Part shown: positions 40,383-48,650 of the stretch, one piece after another | Layout: each line of letters starts with the position of its first letter | Numbering within the stretch: the first letter of the stretch is position 1 | Assembly (NCBI RefSeq): GCF_003240585.1 | Contig: NZ_PCDP01000040.1 | Coordinates: 186,001 to 250,000, forward strand | Origin: Arminella tubonensis | GTDB lineage: Bacteria > Pseudomonadota > Alphaproteobacteria > Rhizobiales > Rhizobiaceae | DNA length: 64,000 nucleotides | Direction of reading: 5' to 3' | Position numbers and translations under genes: made by a program | Notes under the pieces: model-generated | The model's input: only the letters and a program-made list of their open reading frames with translations | Databases searched by the model: none | Told to the model about the DNA's origin: nothing

Positions 40383-41585
40383 CTATCGCCGCAGCTTATC
40401 CGGCAGCATTGACGGCATTATCTTGAAGCCGCGACCTGGCTCGATGCCCTCGCGCATGACGATGTTGCGCAGTGGCGGCAGGGCGGAAAGCACATGCAGC
40501 CCCGCCGCGCGCAGCACCTGCACCGGCAGGAAGTCTGACAGCAGCGAGCGATTGAGCATGTCGACGCTGGCCGTGCGGCTGATGATATCGACGCGACGCT
40601 TGCGGTCAAAGCTATCGCCGACCGAAGCCCGTATCGGCTCTTGCGGGTGATCGGACAGGATTTCCGTCAGCACCATGACGTCACGAAGGCTGAGGTTCAG
40701 CCCTTGGGCACCGATCGGCGGAAACACATGGGCTGCCTCGCCGATCAGCGCTGCGCGGCCCTTGCCAAAGCGCTGCGCCGTCATGCCGGAGAGCGGCCAG
40801 ACCTGCACGCCTGGTTCGACGGTCACTTTTCCTAGTAGCGATTGCATGCGATCTTCGACGAGGCGGCCAAGCTCTTCCATCGATTTTGTAGCGTTTACCG
40901 CAGCTTCTTCGGGCCTCTGCACCCAAACGAGGCTCGAGCGGTTGCCGGGCAGGGGAACCTGCGTGAATGGCCCGCTTTCCGTATGGAATTCCGTTGAAAC
41001 ATTCTGGTGTGGCGACGAATGTGCAAAGTTCAACACCATGGCCGATTGAGGATAGGACCAAGTCTTCAAGCCGATGCCTGCACTCTCCCGCACCATGGAA
41101 TGTCGTCCGTCCGAGCCGACGATGAAAGACGATTCTATCGTCTCGCTATTGTCGAGCGTCACCGTCACTCCACGGTCCCGGATGTCGACGGAGGTGGCTG
41201 CCGCATCGATCCGGGCGATGTTTCCCTCTGATCGCACCGCATCGTCAAGCGCCCCGATCAGCGCGGTGTTCGGCATGTTGTAGCCGAACGCTTCGAGGCC
41301 GATCTCCGCGGCGCGAAAGGCCACCGTCGGTGCGCGCAAAAGACGCTTGGTGCCGTCGACGATTTGCATGGTCGATAGCGCCGCTGCGTTGGGCAGGATC
41401 TTGTCCCATATCGCCAGGCGCTCGAGAAAGCGAATAGACTGATCCATAAGTGCAGTGGTCCGACCATCCGGCTTCGACGACGAAGGCGCCGCAAGCGTGA
41501 CTTGCCGACCGCCGCGCGCAATCGCGATCGCTGCGATCATACCTGCCAGACCACCGCCGACGACGGTCACATCCACATGTTTCAT
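40383..41585 (-). CDS. UbiH/UbiF/COQ6-family FAD monooxygenase
   Basis: 400-residue flavoprotein hydroxylase: FAD motif VTVVGGGLAGMIAAIAIARGG, the DG motif SSFIVGSDGRHSMVRE, and the second FAD motif GRAALIGEAAHVFPPIGAQGLNLSLRDV, whose APIGAQGLNL form is characteristic of ubiquinone hydroxylases. It probably hydroxylates the ubiquinone ring; which position (C1, C5 or C6, i.e. UbiH, UbiF, UbiI or the alphaproteobacterial UbiL) cannot be told by eye. The C-terminus LRNIVMREGIEPG also fits. Divergent from pcs. Confidence 0.88.
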   Translation of the reverse strand: MKHVDVTVVGGGLAGMIAAIAIARGGRQVTLAAPSSSKPDGRTTALMDQSIRFLERLAIWDKILPNAAALSTMQIVDGTKRLLRAPTVAFRAAEIGLEAFGYNMPNTALIGALDDAVRSEGNIARIDAAATSVDIRDRGVTVTLDNSETIESSFIVGSDGRHSMVRESAGIGLKTWSYPQSAMVLNFAHSSPHQNVSTEFHTESGPFTQVPLPGNRSSLVWVQRPEEAAVNATKSMEELGRLVEDRMQSLLGKVTVEPGVQVWPLSGMTAQRFGKGRAALIGEAAHVFPPIGAQGLNLSLRDVMVLTEILSDHPQEPIRASVGDSFDRKRRVDIISRTASVDMLNRSLLSDFLPVQVLRAAGLHVLSALPPLRNIVMREGIEPGRGFKIMPSMLPDKLRR

Positions 41586-41799
41586 GTCACTGTCCTGTTT
41601 TGCCCATTGTCGAAACTAATCGCTCAGCCTGTTGAAATCCATGGGATGAAACATCGCAGAGGATGAAAATGACGGAAACAGGGTTTACCCTCGGAGATAA
41701 TATGTGCTTTTGCGCTGGCAGCGCCTGACAAAGGATGCATATTGAAGAAAATAATTGCCTGCCGGGGTGGGCGCATAAAGGGTGGCGACACGGGGACGC

Positions 41800-42531
41800 A
41801 TGAAAATCTTCAAGTACAGGCGGGTGCCATATGCGGAGATCCGCGCCTTTTCCGTGCACATATTGACCGCTTCCGGTTCGTTTCTCGCGTTTTTGGGCGT
41901 GGTCGCCGCAGCAGAGCACCGTTTTGTCGACATGTTCTGGTGGCTCGGTCTCGCACTTCTGGTCGACGGGATCGACGGACCGATCGCTCGCAAGGTCCGC
42001 GTCAAGGAGGTGCTGCCGAACTGGTCTGGCGATACGCTCGATAATATTATCGACTACGTGACCTACGTTTTGCTTCCTGCATTTGCACTCTATCAGAGCG
42101 GCATGATCGGCGAGCCCTGGTCTTTCGTCGCTGCCGGGATGATCGTCGTCTCCAGCGCGATCTACTATGCCGATACCGGCATGAAGACGGAGGAGTATTT
42201 TTTTTCCGGCTTTCCCGTTGTCTGGAATATGATCGTCTTCACGCTTTTCGTCATCGAGGCGAGCGCGATGACGGCTTTGATCGTCGTGGGCATCTCCGTG
42301 GTCCTCACTTTTCTACCGATCAATTTTCTGCATCCGGTTCGCGTCAAGCGGCTGCGACGGCTCAATCTCGGCATATTCCTGCTGTGGTCGGCGCTCGGCG
42401 TCTATTCGCTGCTTATGAATTTCGTGACACCCCAGTGGGCGTTGCTTCTTTTCATTGCAAGCGGGCTTTATCTCTATTGCATCGGCGCCGTACTGCAGTT
42501 TTTCCCTTCGTTGGGTCGACGCGCCAGCTAG
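41800..42531 (+). CDS. pcs: Phosphatidylcholine synthase
   Basis: 243-residue membrane CDP-alcohol phosphotransferase that condenses CDP-diacylglycerol with choline, a route found in rhizobia and a few other bacteria. The family motif is LLVDGIDGPIARKVRV...WSGDTLDNIIDYVTYV (DG-x2-DG-P-AR ... G-x3-D-x3-D), with about seven helices. ATG 41800 (MKIFKYRRVPYAEIRAF) is preferred over 41782, which lacks a ribosome binding site. Phosphatidylcholine is needed for rhizobial host association. A 7-bp hairpin follows its end. Confidence 0.95.
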   Translation: MKIFKYRRVPYAEIRAFSVHILTASGSFLAFLGVVAAAEHRFVDMFWWLGLALLVDGIDGPIARKVRVKEVLPNWSGDTLDNIIDYVTYVLLPAFALYQSGMIGEPWSFVAAGMIVVSSAIYYADTGMKTEEYFFSGFPVVWNMIVFTLFVIEASAMTALIVVGISVVLTFLPINFLHPVRVKRLRRLNLGIFLLWSALGVYSLLMNFVTPQWALLLFIASGLYLYCIGAVLQFFPSLGRRAS

Positions 42532-42541
42532 GTCCAAAACC

Positions 42542-42557
42542 GGCCGCTGGAGCGGCC
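42542..42557 (+). terminator. Weak terminator-like hairpin after pcs
   Basis: GGCCGC (42542-42547), TGGA loop and GCGGCC (42552-42557), ten bases after the pcs stop. Only a broken T-tract follows, so termination would be weak. Confidence 0.4.
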
Positions 42558-42645
42558 ATGTAATTTGCTGTTGTGCGCAGCAGCAAAGTGGGTATCAATA
42601 TCCTATAACCAATCCGCCGTTTATGGGATTGAGAAGAAACAAGAA

Positions 42646-44292
42646 ATGAGTGGAACGAGACTGCCGAATCCGGAAAGATCCCAAATGGACAGGGCGGCAG
42701 GGAGAAATGAGGGGAACGTGTCGCCATCCAATGTGCCGGCAACCGGCGCGTTATTGTCGGTCCGCAAGCTGACGAAGCTCTTTGGCAGCTTTGCAGCCTG
42801 TAATGAAATCGATCTTGATATAAGGCCTGGCGAAATTCATGCCCTGCTCGGGGAAAACGGCGCAGGCAAGTCGACGCTAGTGAAGATGCTGTTTGGTGTC
42901 CTCGAGCCGAACGCAGGCGAAATCATCTGGCAGGGCAATCCGGTTACGGTCGGCTCGCCCGGCGGAGCGCGGAAGCTTGGCATCGGCATGGTGTTCCAGC
43001 ATTTCTCCCTGTTCGAAGCCCTCACAGTTGCAGAGAACATTGCGCTTTCACTGGATGACAGCGTTTCAATCAGCAAGATTTCGGAGGAGGCCGCGGCGCT
43101 GTCGCATGCCTATGGCCTTCCGCTCGACCCAAACGCCCATGTAGCCGATCTGTCGGTCGGCGAGCGCCAGCGCATCGAGATCGTCCGCGCGCTGCTGCAG
43201 AATCCGAAACTGATCATCCTAGACGAACCCACCTCGGTCCTGACGCCGCAGGAAGCCGACCGCCTGTTCGAGACCTTGTTCAAGCTCAGGGCCGAGGGCC
43301 GTTCGGTCCTTTATATCAGCCATCGCCTCGAAGAAGTGCAGCGCATCTGCGACCGCGCGACGGTGCTTAGGCACGGCCGCGTCACCGGTGCCTGCGATCC
43401 CAAGCAGGAGACCACTGGTTCCCTTGCGCGAATGATGGTCGGCAGCGACGTTGCGAGCGTTGTCCACGAGGGCCTCGGTGCAAAGGGCGACATCCAGCTG
43501 GAAGTTGCGGGCCTTTCGGTCGCCGCGCGAACACCTTTCGCTATGCCGCTGAAGAACATATCGCTCCGGGTTCGCGCCGGTGAGATTCTGGCGATTGCCG
43601 GGGTGGCCGGCAACGGACAGGGTGAGTTGTTCGACGCCGTATCTGGAGAATATCCAGTCGGCTCCGACGATCTGATTTCGATCCGTAGCAATCCGGTCGG
43701 CACGGAGGGTATCGACGCTCGTCGGCTGCTCGGCGCCGGTTTCGTGCCGGAGGAGCGCCATGGCCATGCCGCCGTCACCGGCTTGAAGCTCTCGGAAAAC
43801 CTCATGCTTGCCCGCAGCCAGTCGGACAGCAAGGCGTTTCTCGGCGGCGGCTTTCTCAGCATCATTCGTCGAGGTGCTGTCAAGCAGGCAACCAAACGGA
43901 TTTGCGAAGCGATGGATGTTCGCAAGAGCGGCGAGGACCCTTCCGCGGGATCGCTGTCAGGCGGCAACCTGCAGAAATTCATCGTCGGCCGCGAACTTGA
44001 CCGGCAGCCGGCGGTGCTGGTGGTCAATCAGCCGACTTGGGGCGTCGACGCCGGCGCTGCGAGCCGCATTCGCCAGGCTCTCGTCGACCTTGCACGCAGC
44101 GGCTCCGCGGTTCTCGTCATCAGCCAGGACCTCGACGAAATCTTCGAGGTTGCGACCGATATCGCCGTGATTTCCGAAGGCCGATTGTCCGCATCCTATC
44201 CCGCGGATGAGATGACGCGCGAAAAGATCGGTCTGCTCATGGGCGGAACGCACGGCGCCAAGGCCGAGCCGGAGCTTGCTCATGCGCATTGA
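42646..44292 (+). CDS. BMP-type ABC importer, ATP-binding protein (nucleoside/simple sugar)
   Basis: Tandem-NBD ATPase of the RbsA/NupA type, 548 residues from ATG 42646 (42685 and GTG 42718 are also possible starts). First domain intact: GENGAGKST, LSVGERQRIEI, LIILDEPTSVLTP. Second domain degenerate: no proper Walker A (GVAGNGQGEL), Walker B reads VVNQPTWGVDAGA with Asp-Glu replaced by Asn-Gln, while the signature LSGGNLQKFIVGREL is kept. This is typical of BMP-family importers of purine nucleosides. Overlaps the first permease by 11 bp. Confidence 0.93.
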   Translation: MSGTRLPNPERSQMDRAAGRNEGNVSPSNVPATGALLSVRKLTKLFGSFAACNEIDLDIRPGEIHALLGENGAGKSTLVKMLFGVLEPNAGEIIWQGNPVTVGSPGGARKLGIGMVFQHFSLFEALTVAENIALSLDDSVSISKISEEAAALSHAYGLPLDPNAHVADLSVGERQRIEIVRALLQNPKLIILDEPTSVLTPQEADRLFETLFKLRAEGRSVLYISHRLEEVQRICDRATVLRHGRVTGACDPKQETTGSLARMMVGSDVASVVHEGLGAKGDIQLEVAGLSVAARTPFAMPLKNISLRVRAGEILAIAGVAGNGQGELFDAVSGEYPVGSDDLISIRSNPVGTEGIDARRLLGAGFVPEERHGHAAVTGLKLSENLMLARSQSDSKAFLGGGFLSIIRRGAVKQATKRICEAMDVRKSGEDPSAGSLSGGNLQKFIVGRELDRQPAVLVVNQPTWGVDAGAASRIRQALVDLARSGSAVLVISQDLDEIFEVATDIAVISEGRLSASYPADEMTREKIGLLMGGTHGAKAEPELAHAH

Positions 44293-45376
44293 ACTCGAAA
44301 AACGCCCTCAGGTCTCGAAGCTGTTCGGCCTTCTTTCGCCGATGCTGGCACTGCTGCTGACGCTGATTGCCGGCGGGGTCATGTTCGTTCTGCTCGGCAA
44401 GGACCCGCTGGATTCGCTTTATGCACTGCTGGTCGAGCCGCTGCTAGATCCCTGGTCCCTGAATGAGCTGGCGAAGAAGGCGGCGCCGCTGATCCTAATC
44501 GCCGTCGGCCTGGCCGTTTGCTACCGGTCCAACAATTGGAACATCGGCGCTGAGGGCCAATACAGTATCGGCGCGATCTTTGGCTCGGCGATACCCGTCT
44601 ATTTCTACGATTGGCAATCGCCGTTGGTCCTGCCGCTGATGTTGATCCTCGGCGCCCTCGGCGGGGCTCTGTTCGCAAGTATTCCGGCGCTCTTGAAGAC
44701 GCATTTCAATACCAACGAAATCCTGACCAGCCTGATGCTGACCTATATCGCCCAGCTCTTTCTCGATTGGCTGACGCGCGGCCCATGGCGCAATCCCGAC
44801 GGCCACGGCTTTTACGGCACGCGCGACTTTTCGCCCGATGAGGTGCTACCGGCCATATGGGATGATGTCATATCAGCGCATTGGGGCTTCGTCTTCGCGA
44901 TCGTCGTGGCGATCCTGATGTGGTTCATGATGCGCTATACGCTGAAGGGCTTTGAAGTCGTCGTATTGGGACAGTCGGATCGGGCAGGGCGGTTCGCCGG
45001 CTTCTCGTCAAAGAAGATGGTCTGGTTCGGCTTCCTGCTTTCGGGTGCTCTGGCAGGCCTTGCAGGCATCTCGGAAGTTGCAGGCTCCATCGGCCATCTC
45101 CAGCCCGATATTTCGCCGAGCTACGGGTTTACGGCCATCATCGTCGCCTTCCTCGGCCGGCTGAACCCGCTTGGCATCATCGCGTCGGGCCTCGTGCTGG
45201 CGCTCACCTATATCGGCGGCGAAGCGGCACAGCTGTCGATCGGTATATCGGACAAGGTGACGCGCGTTTTCCAGGGGCTGCTCCTCTTCTTCGTGCTCTC
45301 CTGCGATACGCTCATCTACTACAAGATCCGCATTGTCTGGGCCCGGGTTCGCACCATTGTCGAGGCGGCAACATGA
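44282..45376 (+). CDS. BMP-type ABC importer, permease 1
   Basis: 364-residue BPD_transp_2 family permease with about ten helices. The motif VCYRSNNWNIGAEGQYSIGAIFGSA is characteristic of the NupB/YufP subfamily (IGAEGQ), with GALAGLAGISEVAGSIGHL and AIIVAFLGRLNPLGII in the core. Starts inside the end of the ATPase gene (ATG 44282) and overlaps permease 2 by four bases, so all are cotranscribed. Confidence 0.95.
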   Translation: MRIELEKRPQVSKLFGLLSPMLALLLTLIAGGVMFVLLGKDPLDSLYALLVEPLLDPWSLNELAKKAAPLILIAVGLAVCYRSNNWNIGAEGQYSIGAIFGSAIPVYFYDWQSPLVLPLMLILGALGGALFASIPALLKTHFNTNEILTSLMLTYIAQLFLDWLTRGPWRNPDGHGFYGTRDFSPDEVLPAIWDDVISAHWGFVFAIVVAILMWFMMRYTLKGFEVVVLGQSDRAGRFAGFSSKKMVWFGFLLSGALAGLAGISEVAGSIGHLQPDISPSYGFTAIIVAFLGRLNPLGIIASGLVLALTYIGGEAAQLSIGISDKVTRVFQGLLLFFVLSCDTLIYYKIRIVWARVRTIVEAAT

Positions 45377-46293
45377 CCTTCTTCGAAGCCGTCCTTTTGA
45401 CCATCATCACCGCGTCGACGCCACTGGTCATCGCTGCCATAGGCGAACTGGTCACCGAACGATCAGGCGTATTGAATCTCGGCGTCGAAGGCATGATGAT
45501 CATCGGCTCGGTCGGCGCATTCGTTGCGGCGCAGGTCAGTGGCTCTGCCTATGTCGGCCTTGTCGCGGGCATAGCGGGAGGGGCGGTGTTCTCGCTGCTC
45601 TTCGCATTCCTGACGCTGACGCTCGTCGCCAACCAGGTTGCTACCGGCCTGGCGCTGACCATTATCGGTCTCGGCGCTTCCGGCATGATCGGCGAAGCCT
45701 ATGTCGGCGTGCCCGGCATCCGCCTTCTACCGATCGAAATCCCGCTCTTGTCGCAGCTGCCCTACGTCGGAGCAGCCTTGTTCAAGCAGGATATCGTCTT
45801 CTACATGTCGATCATCCTGGTTGTCGCCGTCAACTGGTTCCTCTTCCGCAGCCGCGCGGGGCTGAAAATCCGCGCGATCGGCGACAATCACGGCTCGGCC
45901 CATGCGCTCGGCATCGGCGTCATCCGCACGCGCTACCTGGCAGTGATGTTCGGTGGTGCCTGTGCAGGTCTTGCCGGCGCGCAGCTGTCATTGATCTATA
46001 CCCCGCAATGGACCGAGAGCATGTCCGGCGGTCGCGGCTGGATCGCGTTGGCGCTGGTCGTCTTCTCCTCCTGGAGGCCGTGGAGAATTCTGGCGGGCGG
46101 TTACCTCTTCGGCGCGGTGACAATCTTGCAGTTGCACGCGCAGGCCTTCGGGGTCGGCATTCCGTCGCAGTTCCTGTCGATGCTTCCCTATGCGGCGACG
46201 GTCGTCGTGCTTATCATCATCTCTCATAATCGGCGTATGACACTGATCAATACGCCGGCATCGCTCGGCAAGCCATTTGTGCCGGATCGGTGA
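45373..46293 (+). CDS. BMP-type ABC importer, permease 2
   Basis: 306-residue partner permease (NupC/YufQ type): LVTERSGVLNLGVEGMMIIGSVGAF and VATGLALTIIGLGASGMIGE motifs, FGGACAGLAGAQLSLIYTPQWTESMSGGRGWIALALVVFSSW, about nine helices. With permease 1 forms the membrane channel. The substrate-binding protein gene follows after 51 bp. Confidence 0.95.
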   Translation: MTFFEAVLLTIITASTPLVIAAIGELVTERSGVLNLGVEGMMIIGSVGAFVAAQVSGSAYVGLVAGIAGGAVFSLLFAFLTLTLVANQVATGLALTIIGLGASGMIGEAYVGVPGIRLLPIEIPLLSQLPYVGAALFKQDIVFYMSIILVVAVNWFLFRSRAGLKIRAIGDNHGSAHALGIGVIRTRYLAVMFGGACAGLAGAQLSLIYTPQWTESMSGGRGWIALALVVFSSWRPWRILAGGYLFGAVTILQLHAQAFGVGIPSQFLSMLPYAATVVVLIIISHNRRMTLINTPASLGKPFVPDR

Positions 46294-46344
46294 CAGAACG
46301 CCAAAAGACGGGTTATCAGAAACTTTCAACCAAAAGGGATCACC

Positions 46345-47418
46345 ATGAAAAAACTAGCCATTTCACTCGCTGCCACAGCAGCCCTGATCGTCGGCTTCGG
46401 CTCGGCCGCGGAAGCTGCCTCCAAGACGAAGGTCTGCTTCGTCTATGTCGGTTCCCGCACGGACGGCGGCTGGACGGAAGCTCATGAAAAGGGTCGCCTG
46501 CAGCTCCAGAAGGAATTTGGCGACAAGATCGAAACGCCGTTCCTCGAAAACGTTGCCGAAGGCCCCGACTCCGAGCGAGCAATCGAGCGTATGGCGCGTT
46601 CGGGCTGCGCGCTGGTCTTCACCACTTCGTTCGGCTACATGGACGCGACCGTCGAGGCCGCCAAGAAGTTCCCGAAGGTGAAGTTCGAGCATGCAACGGG
46701 CTTCAAGTCCGCCGACAATCTTGGAACCTACAATTCGCGCTTCTATGAAGGTCGCTACATCAGCGGCGTGATCGCCGGCAAGCTGTCAAAGACCGGAACC
46801 GCCGGCTACATCGCAACCTTCCCGATTCCGGAAGTCGTAATGGGGATCAATGCCTTCGAACTGGGCGCGAAGTCGGTTAACCCGAACTTCAAGATGAAGG
46901 TCATCTGGGTCAACACCTGGTTCGACCCAGGCAAGGAAGCCGATGCCGCCAAGGCCCTGATCGACCAGGGCGTCGACATGCTGGCGCAGCACACCGACAC
47001 GACAGCGCCGATGCAGGTCGCCGAACAGCGCAAGATCAAGGCATTCGGCCAGTCTTCGGACATGATCAAGGCTGGTCCGACTGCCCAGCTGACTTCGATC
47101 GAGGACACCTGGGGTGCCTACTACATCAAGCGCGTCCATGCGCTTCTCGACGGCACCTGGAAGGCCGAGCAGAGCTTCGACGGCCTGAAGGACGGCATCC
47201 TGACGATGGCGCCCTATACCAACATGCCTGACGACGTGAAGAAGCTGGCTCAGGATACCGAAGCCAAGATCAAGTCCGGCGAACTGGCCCCGTTCACGGG
47301 TCCGGTCAACAAGCAGGATGGCACGCCATGGCTCAAGGCCGGCGAGAAGGCTGACGACGGCGCCATCCTCGGCATGAACTTCTACGTCGAAGGCGTCGAC
47401 GACAAGCTGCCGAAGTGA
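46345..47418 (+). CDS. BMP-family substrate-binding lipoprotein-like protein
   Basis: 357-residue periplasmic binding protein of the BmpA/PnrA family. Signal peptide MKKLAISLAATAALIVGFGS with AEA cleavage, then VCFVYVGSRTDGGWTEAHEKG, RSGCALVFTTSFGYMDATVEAAKKFPKVKFEHATG and YISGVIAGKLSKTGTAGYIA. No lipobox Cys, so a soluble periplasmic protein. Such proteins bind purine nucleosides in characterised cases. Placed last in its operon, next to a strong terminator; in-operon order ATPase-permease-permease-binding protein is usual for rhizobia. Confidence 0.95.
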   Translation: MKKLAISLAATAALIVGFGSAAEAASKTKVCFVYVGSRTDGGWTEAHEKGRLQLQKEFGDKIETPFLENVAEGPDSERAIERMARSGCALVFTTSFGYMDATVEAAKKFPKVKFEHATGFKSADNLGTYNSRFYEGRYISGVIAGKLSKTGTAGYIATFPIPEVVMGINAFELGAKSVNPNFKMKVIWVNTWFDPGKEADAAKALIDQGVDMLAQHTDTTAPMQVAEQRKIKAFGQSSDMIKAGPTAQLTSIEDTWGAYYIKRVHALLDGTWKAEQSFDGLKDGILTMAPYTNMPDDVKKLAQDTEAKIKSGELAPFTGPVNKQDGTPWLKAGEKADDGAILGMNFYVEGVDDKLPK

Positions 47419-47443
47419 ACCATCGCCTTCTTCCGTGATTCGC

Positions 47444-47473
47444 AAAGGGCGCCCCGGTGGGCGCCCTTTTTTT
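47444..47473 (+). terminator. Strong terminator after the BMP importer operon
   Basis: A perfect 11-bp stem, AAAGGGCGCCC (47444-47454) with GGGCGCCCTTT (47459-47469), CGGT loop and seven T residues (47467-47473). It separates the two ABC operons. Confidence 0.96.
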
Positions 47474-47506
47474 GCTGCAGTGCGTCACAAGTTCCTTATT
47501 TACAAA

Positions 47507-47551
47507 AGTATTACTATATGATTTTTTGAACATGGCCGCGTGGAGGCGGCC
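47507..47551 (+). promoter_or_regulatory. ytfQ upstream region with small palindrome and leader hairpin
   Basis: AGTATTACT (47507-47515, arms AGTA/TACT) lies in an AT-rich stretch that overlaps a TATATG -10-like element, and a 6-bp hairpin GGCCGC/GCGGCC (47534-47551) lies just before the ribosome binding site. The palindrome is a candidate site for the GntR-type regulator at the operon's end. Short and tentative. Confidence 0.3.
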
Positions 47552-47566
47552 CAATGGGAGGATATC

Positions 47567-48529
47567 ATGAAATTGAAGACAGCACTCTTGAGTGCAACGA
47601 TTCTGGCTGCCTGCATGTTCACCTCGGCATCGGCCGCGCAGCTCGTCGTCGGCTTCTCGCAAATCGGTTCTGAATCCGGTTGGCGCGCCGCTGAAACGAC
47701 ATTGACAAAGCAGCAGGCCGAAAAGCGCGGCATCGATCTGAAGTTCGCCGATGCGCAGCAGAAGCAGGAAAACCAGATCAAGGCGATCCGCTCCTTCATC
47801 GCCCAGGGCGTCAATGCCATCCTGCTTGCCCCGGTCGTCGAAACCGGCTGGGATGACGTGCTGAAGGAAGCCAAGGAAGCCAATATCCCGGTTATCCTTC
47901 TCGACCGCACAATCAAGGCTCCTGATGACCTCTACCTGACTGCTGTTACCTCCGATCAGGTTCACGAGGGCAAAGTCGCCGGCGACTGGCTGGTAAAGAC
48001 TGTTGGAACCAAGAAGTGCAACATCGTCGAGCTCCAGGGCACCACTGGTTCCTCGCCGGCAATCGCACGCAAGCAGGGCTTCGAGGAAGCGATCAAGGGC
48101 CACGACAACCTGAAGATCATTCGTAGCCAGACCGGTGACTTCACCCGCACCAAGGGTAAGGAAGTCATGGAAAGCTTCCTGAAGGCCGAGAAGGGCGGCA
48201 AGGATATCTGCGCTCTTTATGCTCACAACGACGACATGGCCGTCGGCGCCATCCAGGCGATCAAGGAAGCTGGCCTCAAGCCCGGCAAGGATATCCTGAC
48301 CATCTCGATCGACTCGGTTCCTGACCTGTTCAAGGCAATGGCGGCAGGCGAAGCGAACGCTACCGTCGAGCTGACACCGAACATGGCAGGCCCGGCCTTC
48401 GACGTGCTGGATGCCTACCTCAAGGACAAGAAGCTGCCACCGAAGTGGATCCAGACCGAATCCAAGCTCTACACTCAGGCTGACGATCCGGAAAAGGTTT
48501 ACGAAGCCAAGAAGGGCCTCGGCTACTGA
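47567..48529 (+). CDS. ytfQ: Galactofuranose-type ABC importer, periplasmic binding protein (YtfQ)
   Basis: 320 residues. Signal peptide MKLKTALLSATILAACMFTSASA, then a sugar-binding protein that I can match to E. coli YtfQ over its full length: GFSQIGSESGWRAAET, QKQENQIKAIRSFIAQGV, APVVETGWDDVLKEA, RSQTGDFTRTKGKEVMESF, YAHNDDMAVGAIQAIKEAGLKPGKDIL, GEANATVELTPNMAGPAFD. YtfQ binds galactofuranose. ATG 47567 follows GGGAGG. First gene of ytfQ-ytfR-ytfT-yjfF-gntR. Confidence 0.95.
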   Translation: MKLKTALLSATILAACMFTSASAAQLVVGFSQIGSESGWRAAETTLTKQQAEKRGIDLKFADAQQKQENQIKAIRSFIAQGVNAILLAPVVETGWDDVLKEAKEANIPVILLDRTIKAPDDLYLTAVTSDQVHEGKVAGDWLVKTVGTKKCNIVELQGTTGSSPAIARKQGFEEAIKGHDNLKIIRSQTGDFTRTKGKEVMESFLKAEKGGKDICALYAHNDDMAVGAIQAIKEAGLKPGKDILTISIDSVPDLFKAMAAGEANATVELTPNMAGPAFDVLDAYLKDKKLPPKWIQTESKLYTQADDPEKVYEAKKGLGY

Positions 48530-48543
48530 TATTGAACCTCGAA

Positions 48544-48572
48544 CCGCACCGGTCCATCATGGACCGGTGCGG
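48544..48572 (+). other. 13-bp perfect hairpin between ytfQ and ytfR
   Basis: CCGCACCGGTCCA (48544-48556) and TGGACCGGTGCGG (48560-48572) pair fully around a TCA loop, 14 bp after the ytfQ stop. No T-run follows. Such intercistronic hairpins protect the upstream binding-protein message from 3' exonucleases and partly attenuate the downstream genes, giving an excess of binding protein. Confidence 0.8.
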
Positions 48573-48650
48573 AACGGCCGACGCGGCAGGTCGGACTTCA
48601 TGTCCAGCGCTTCGGCATGCCTCGGCCAATATCAGGAAAATCATCGCTTC

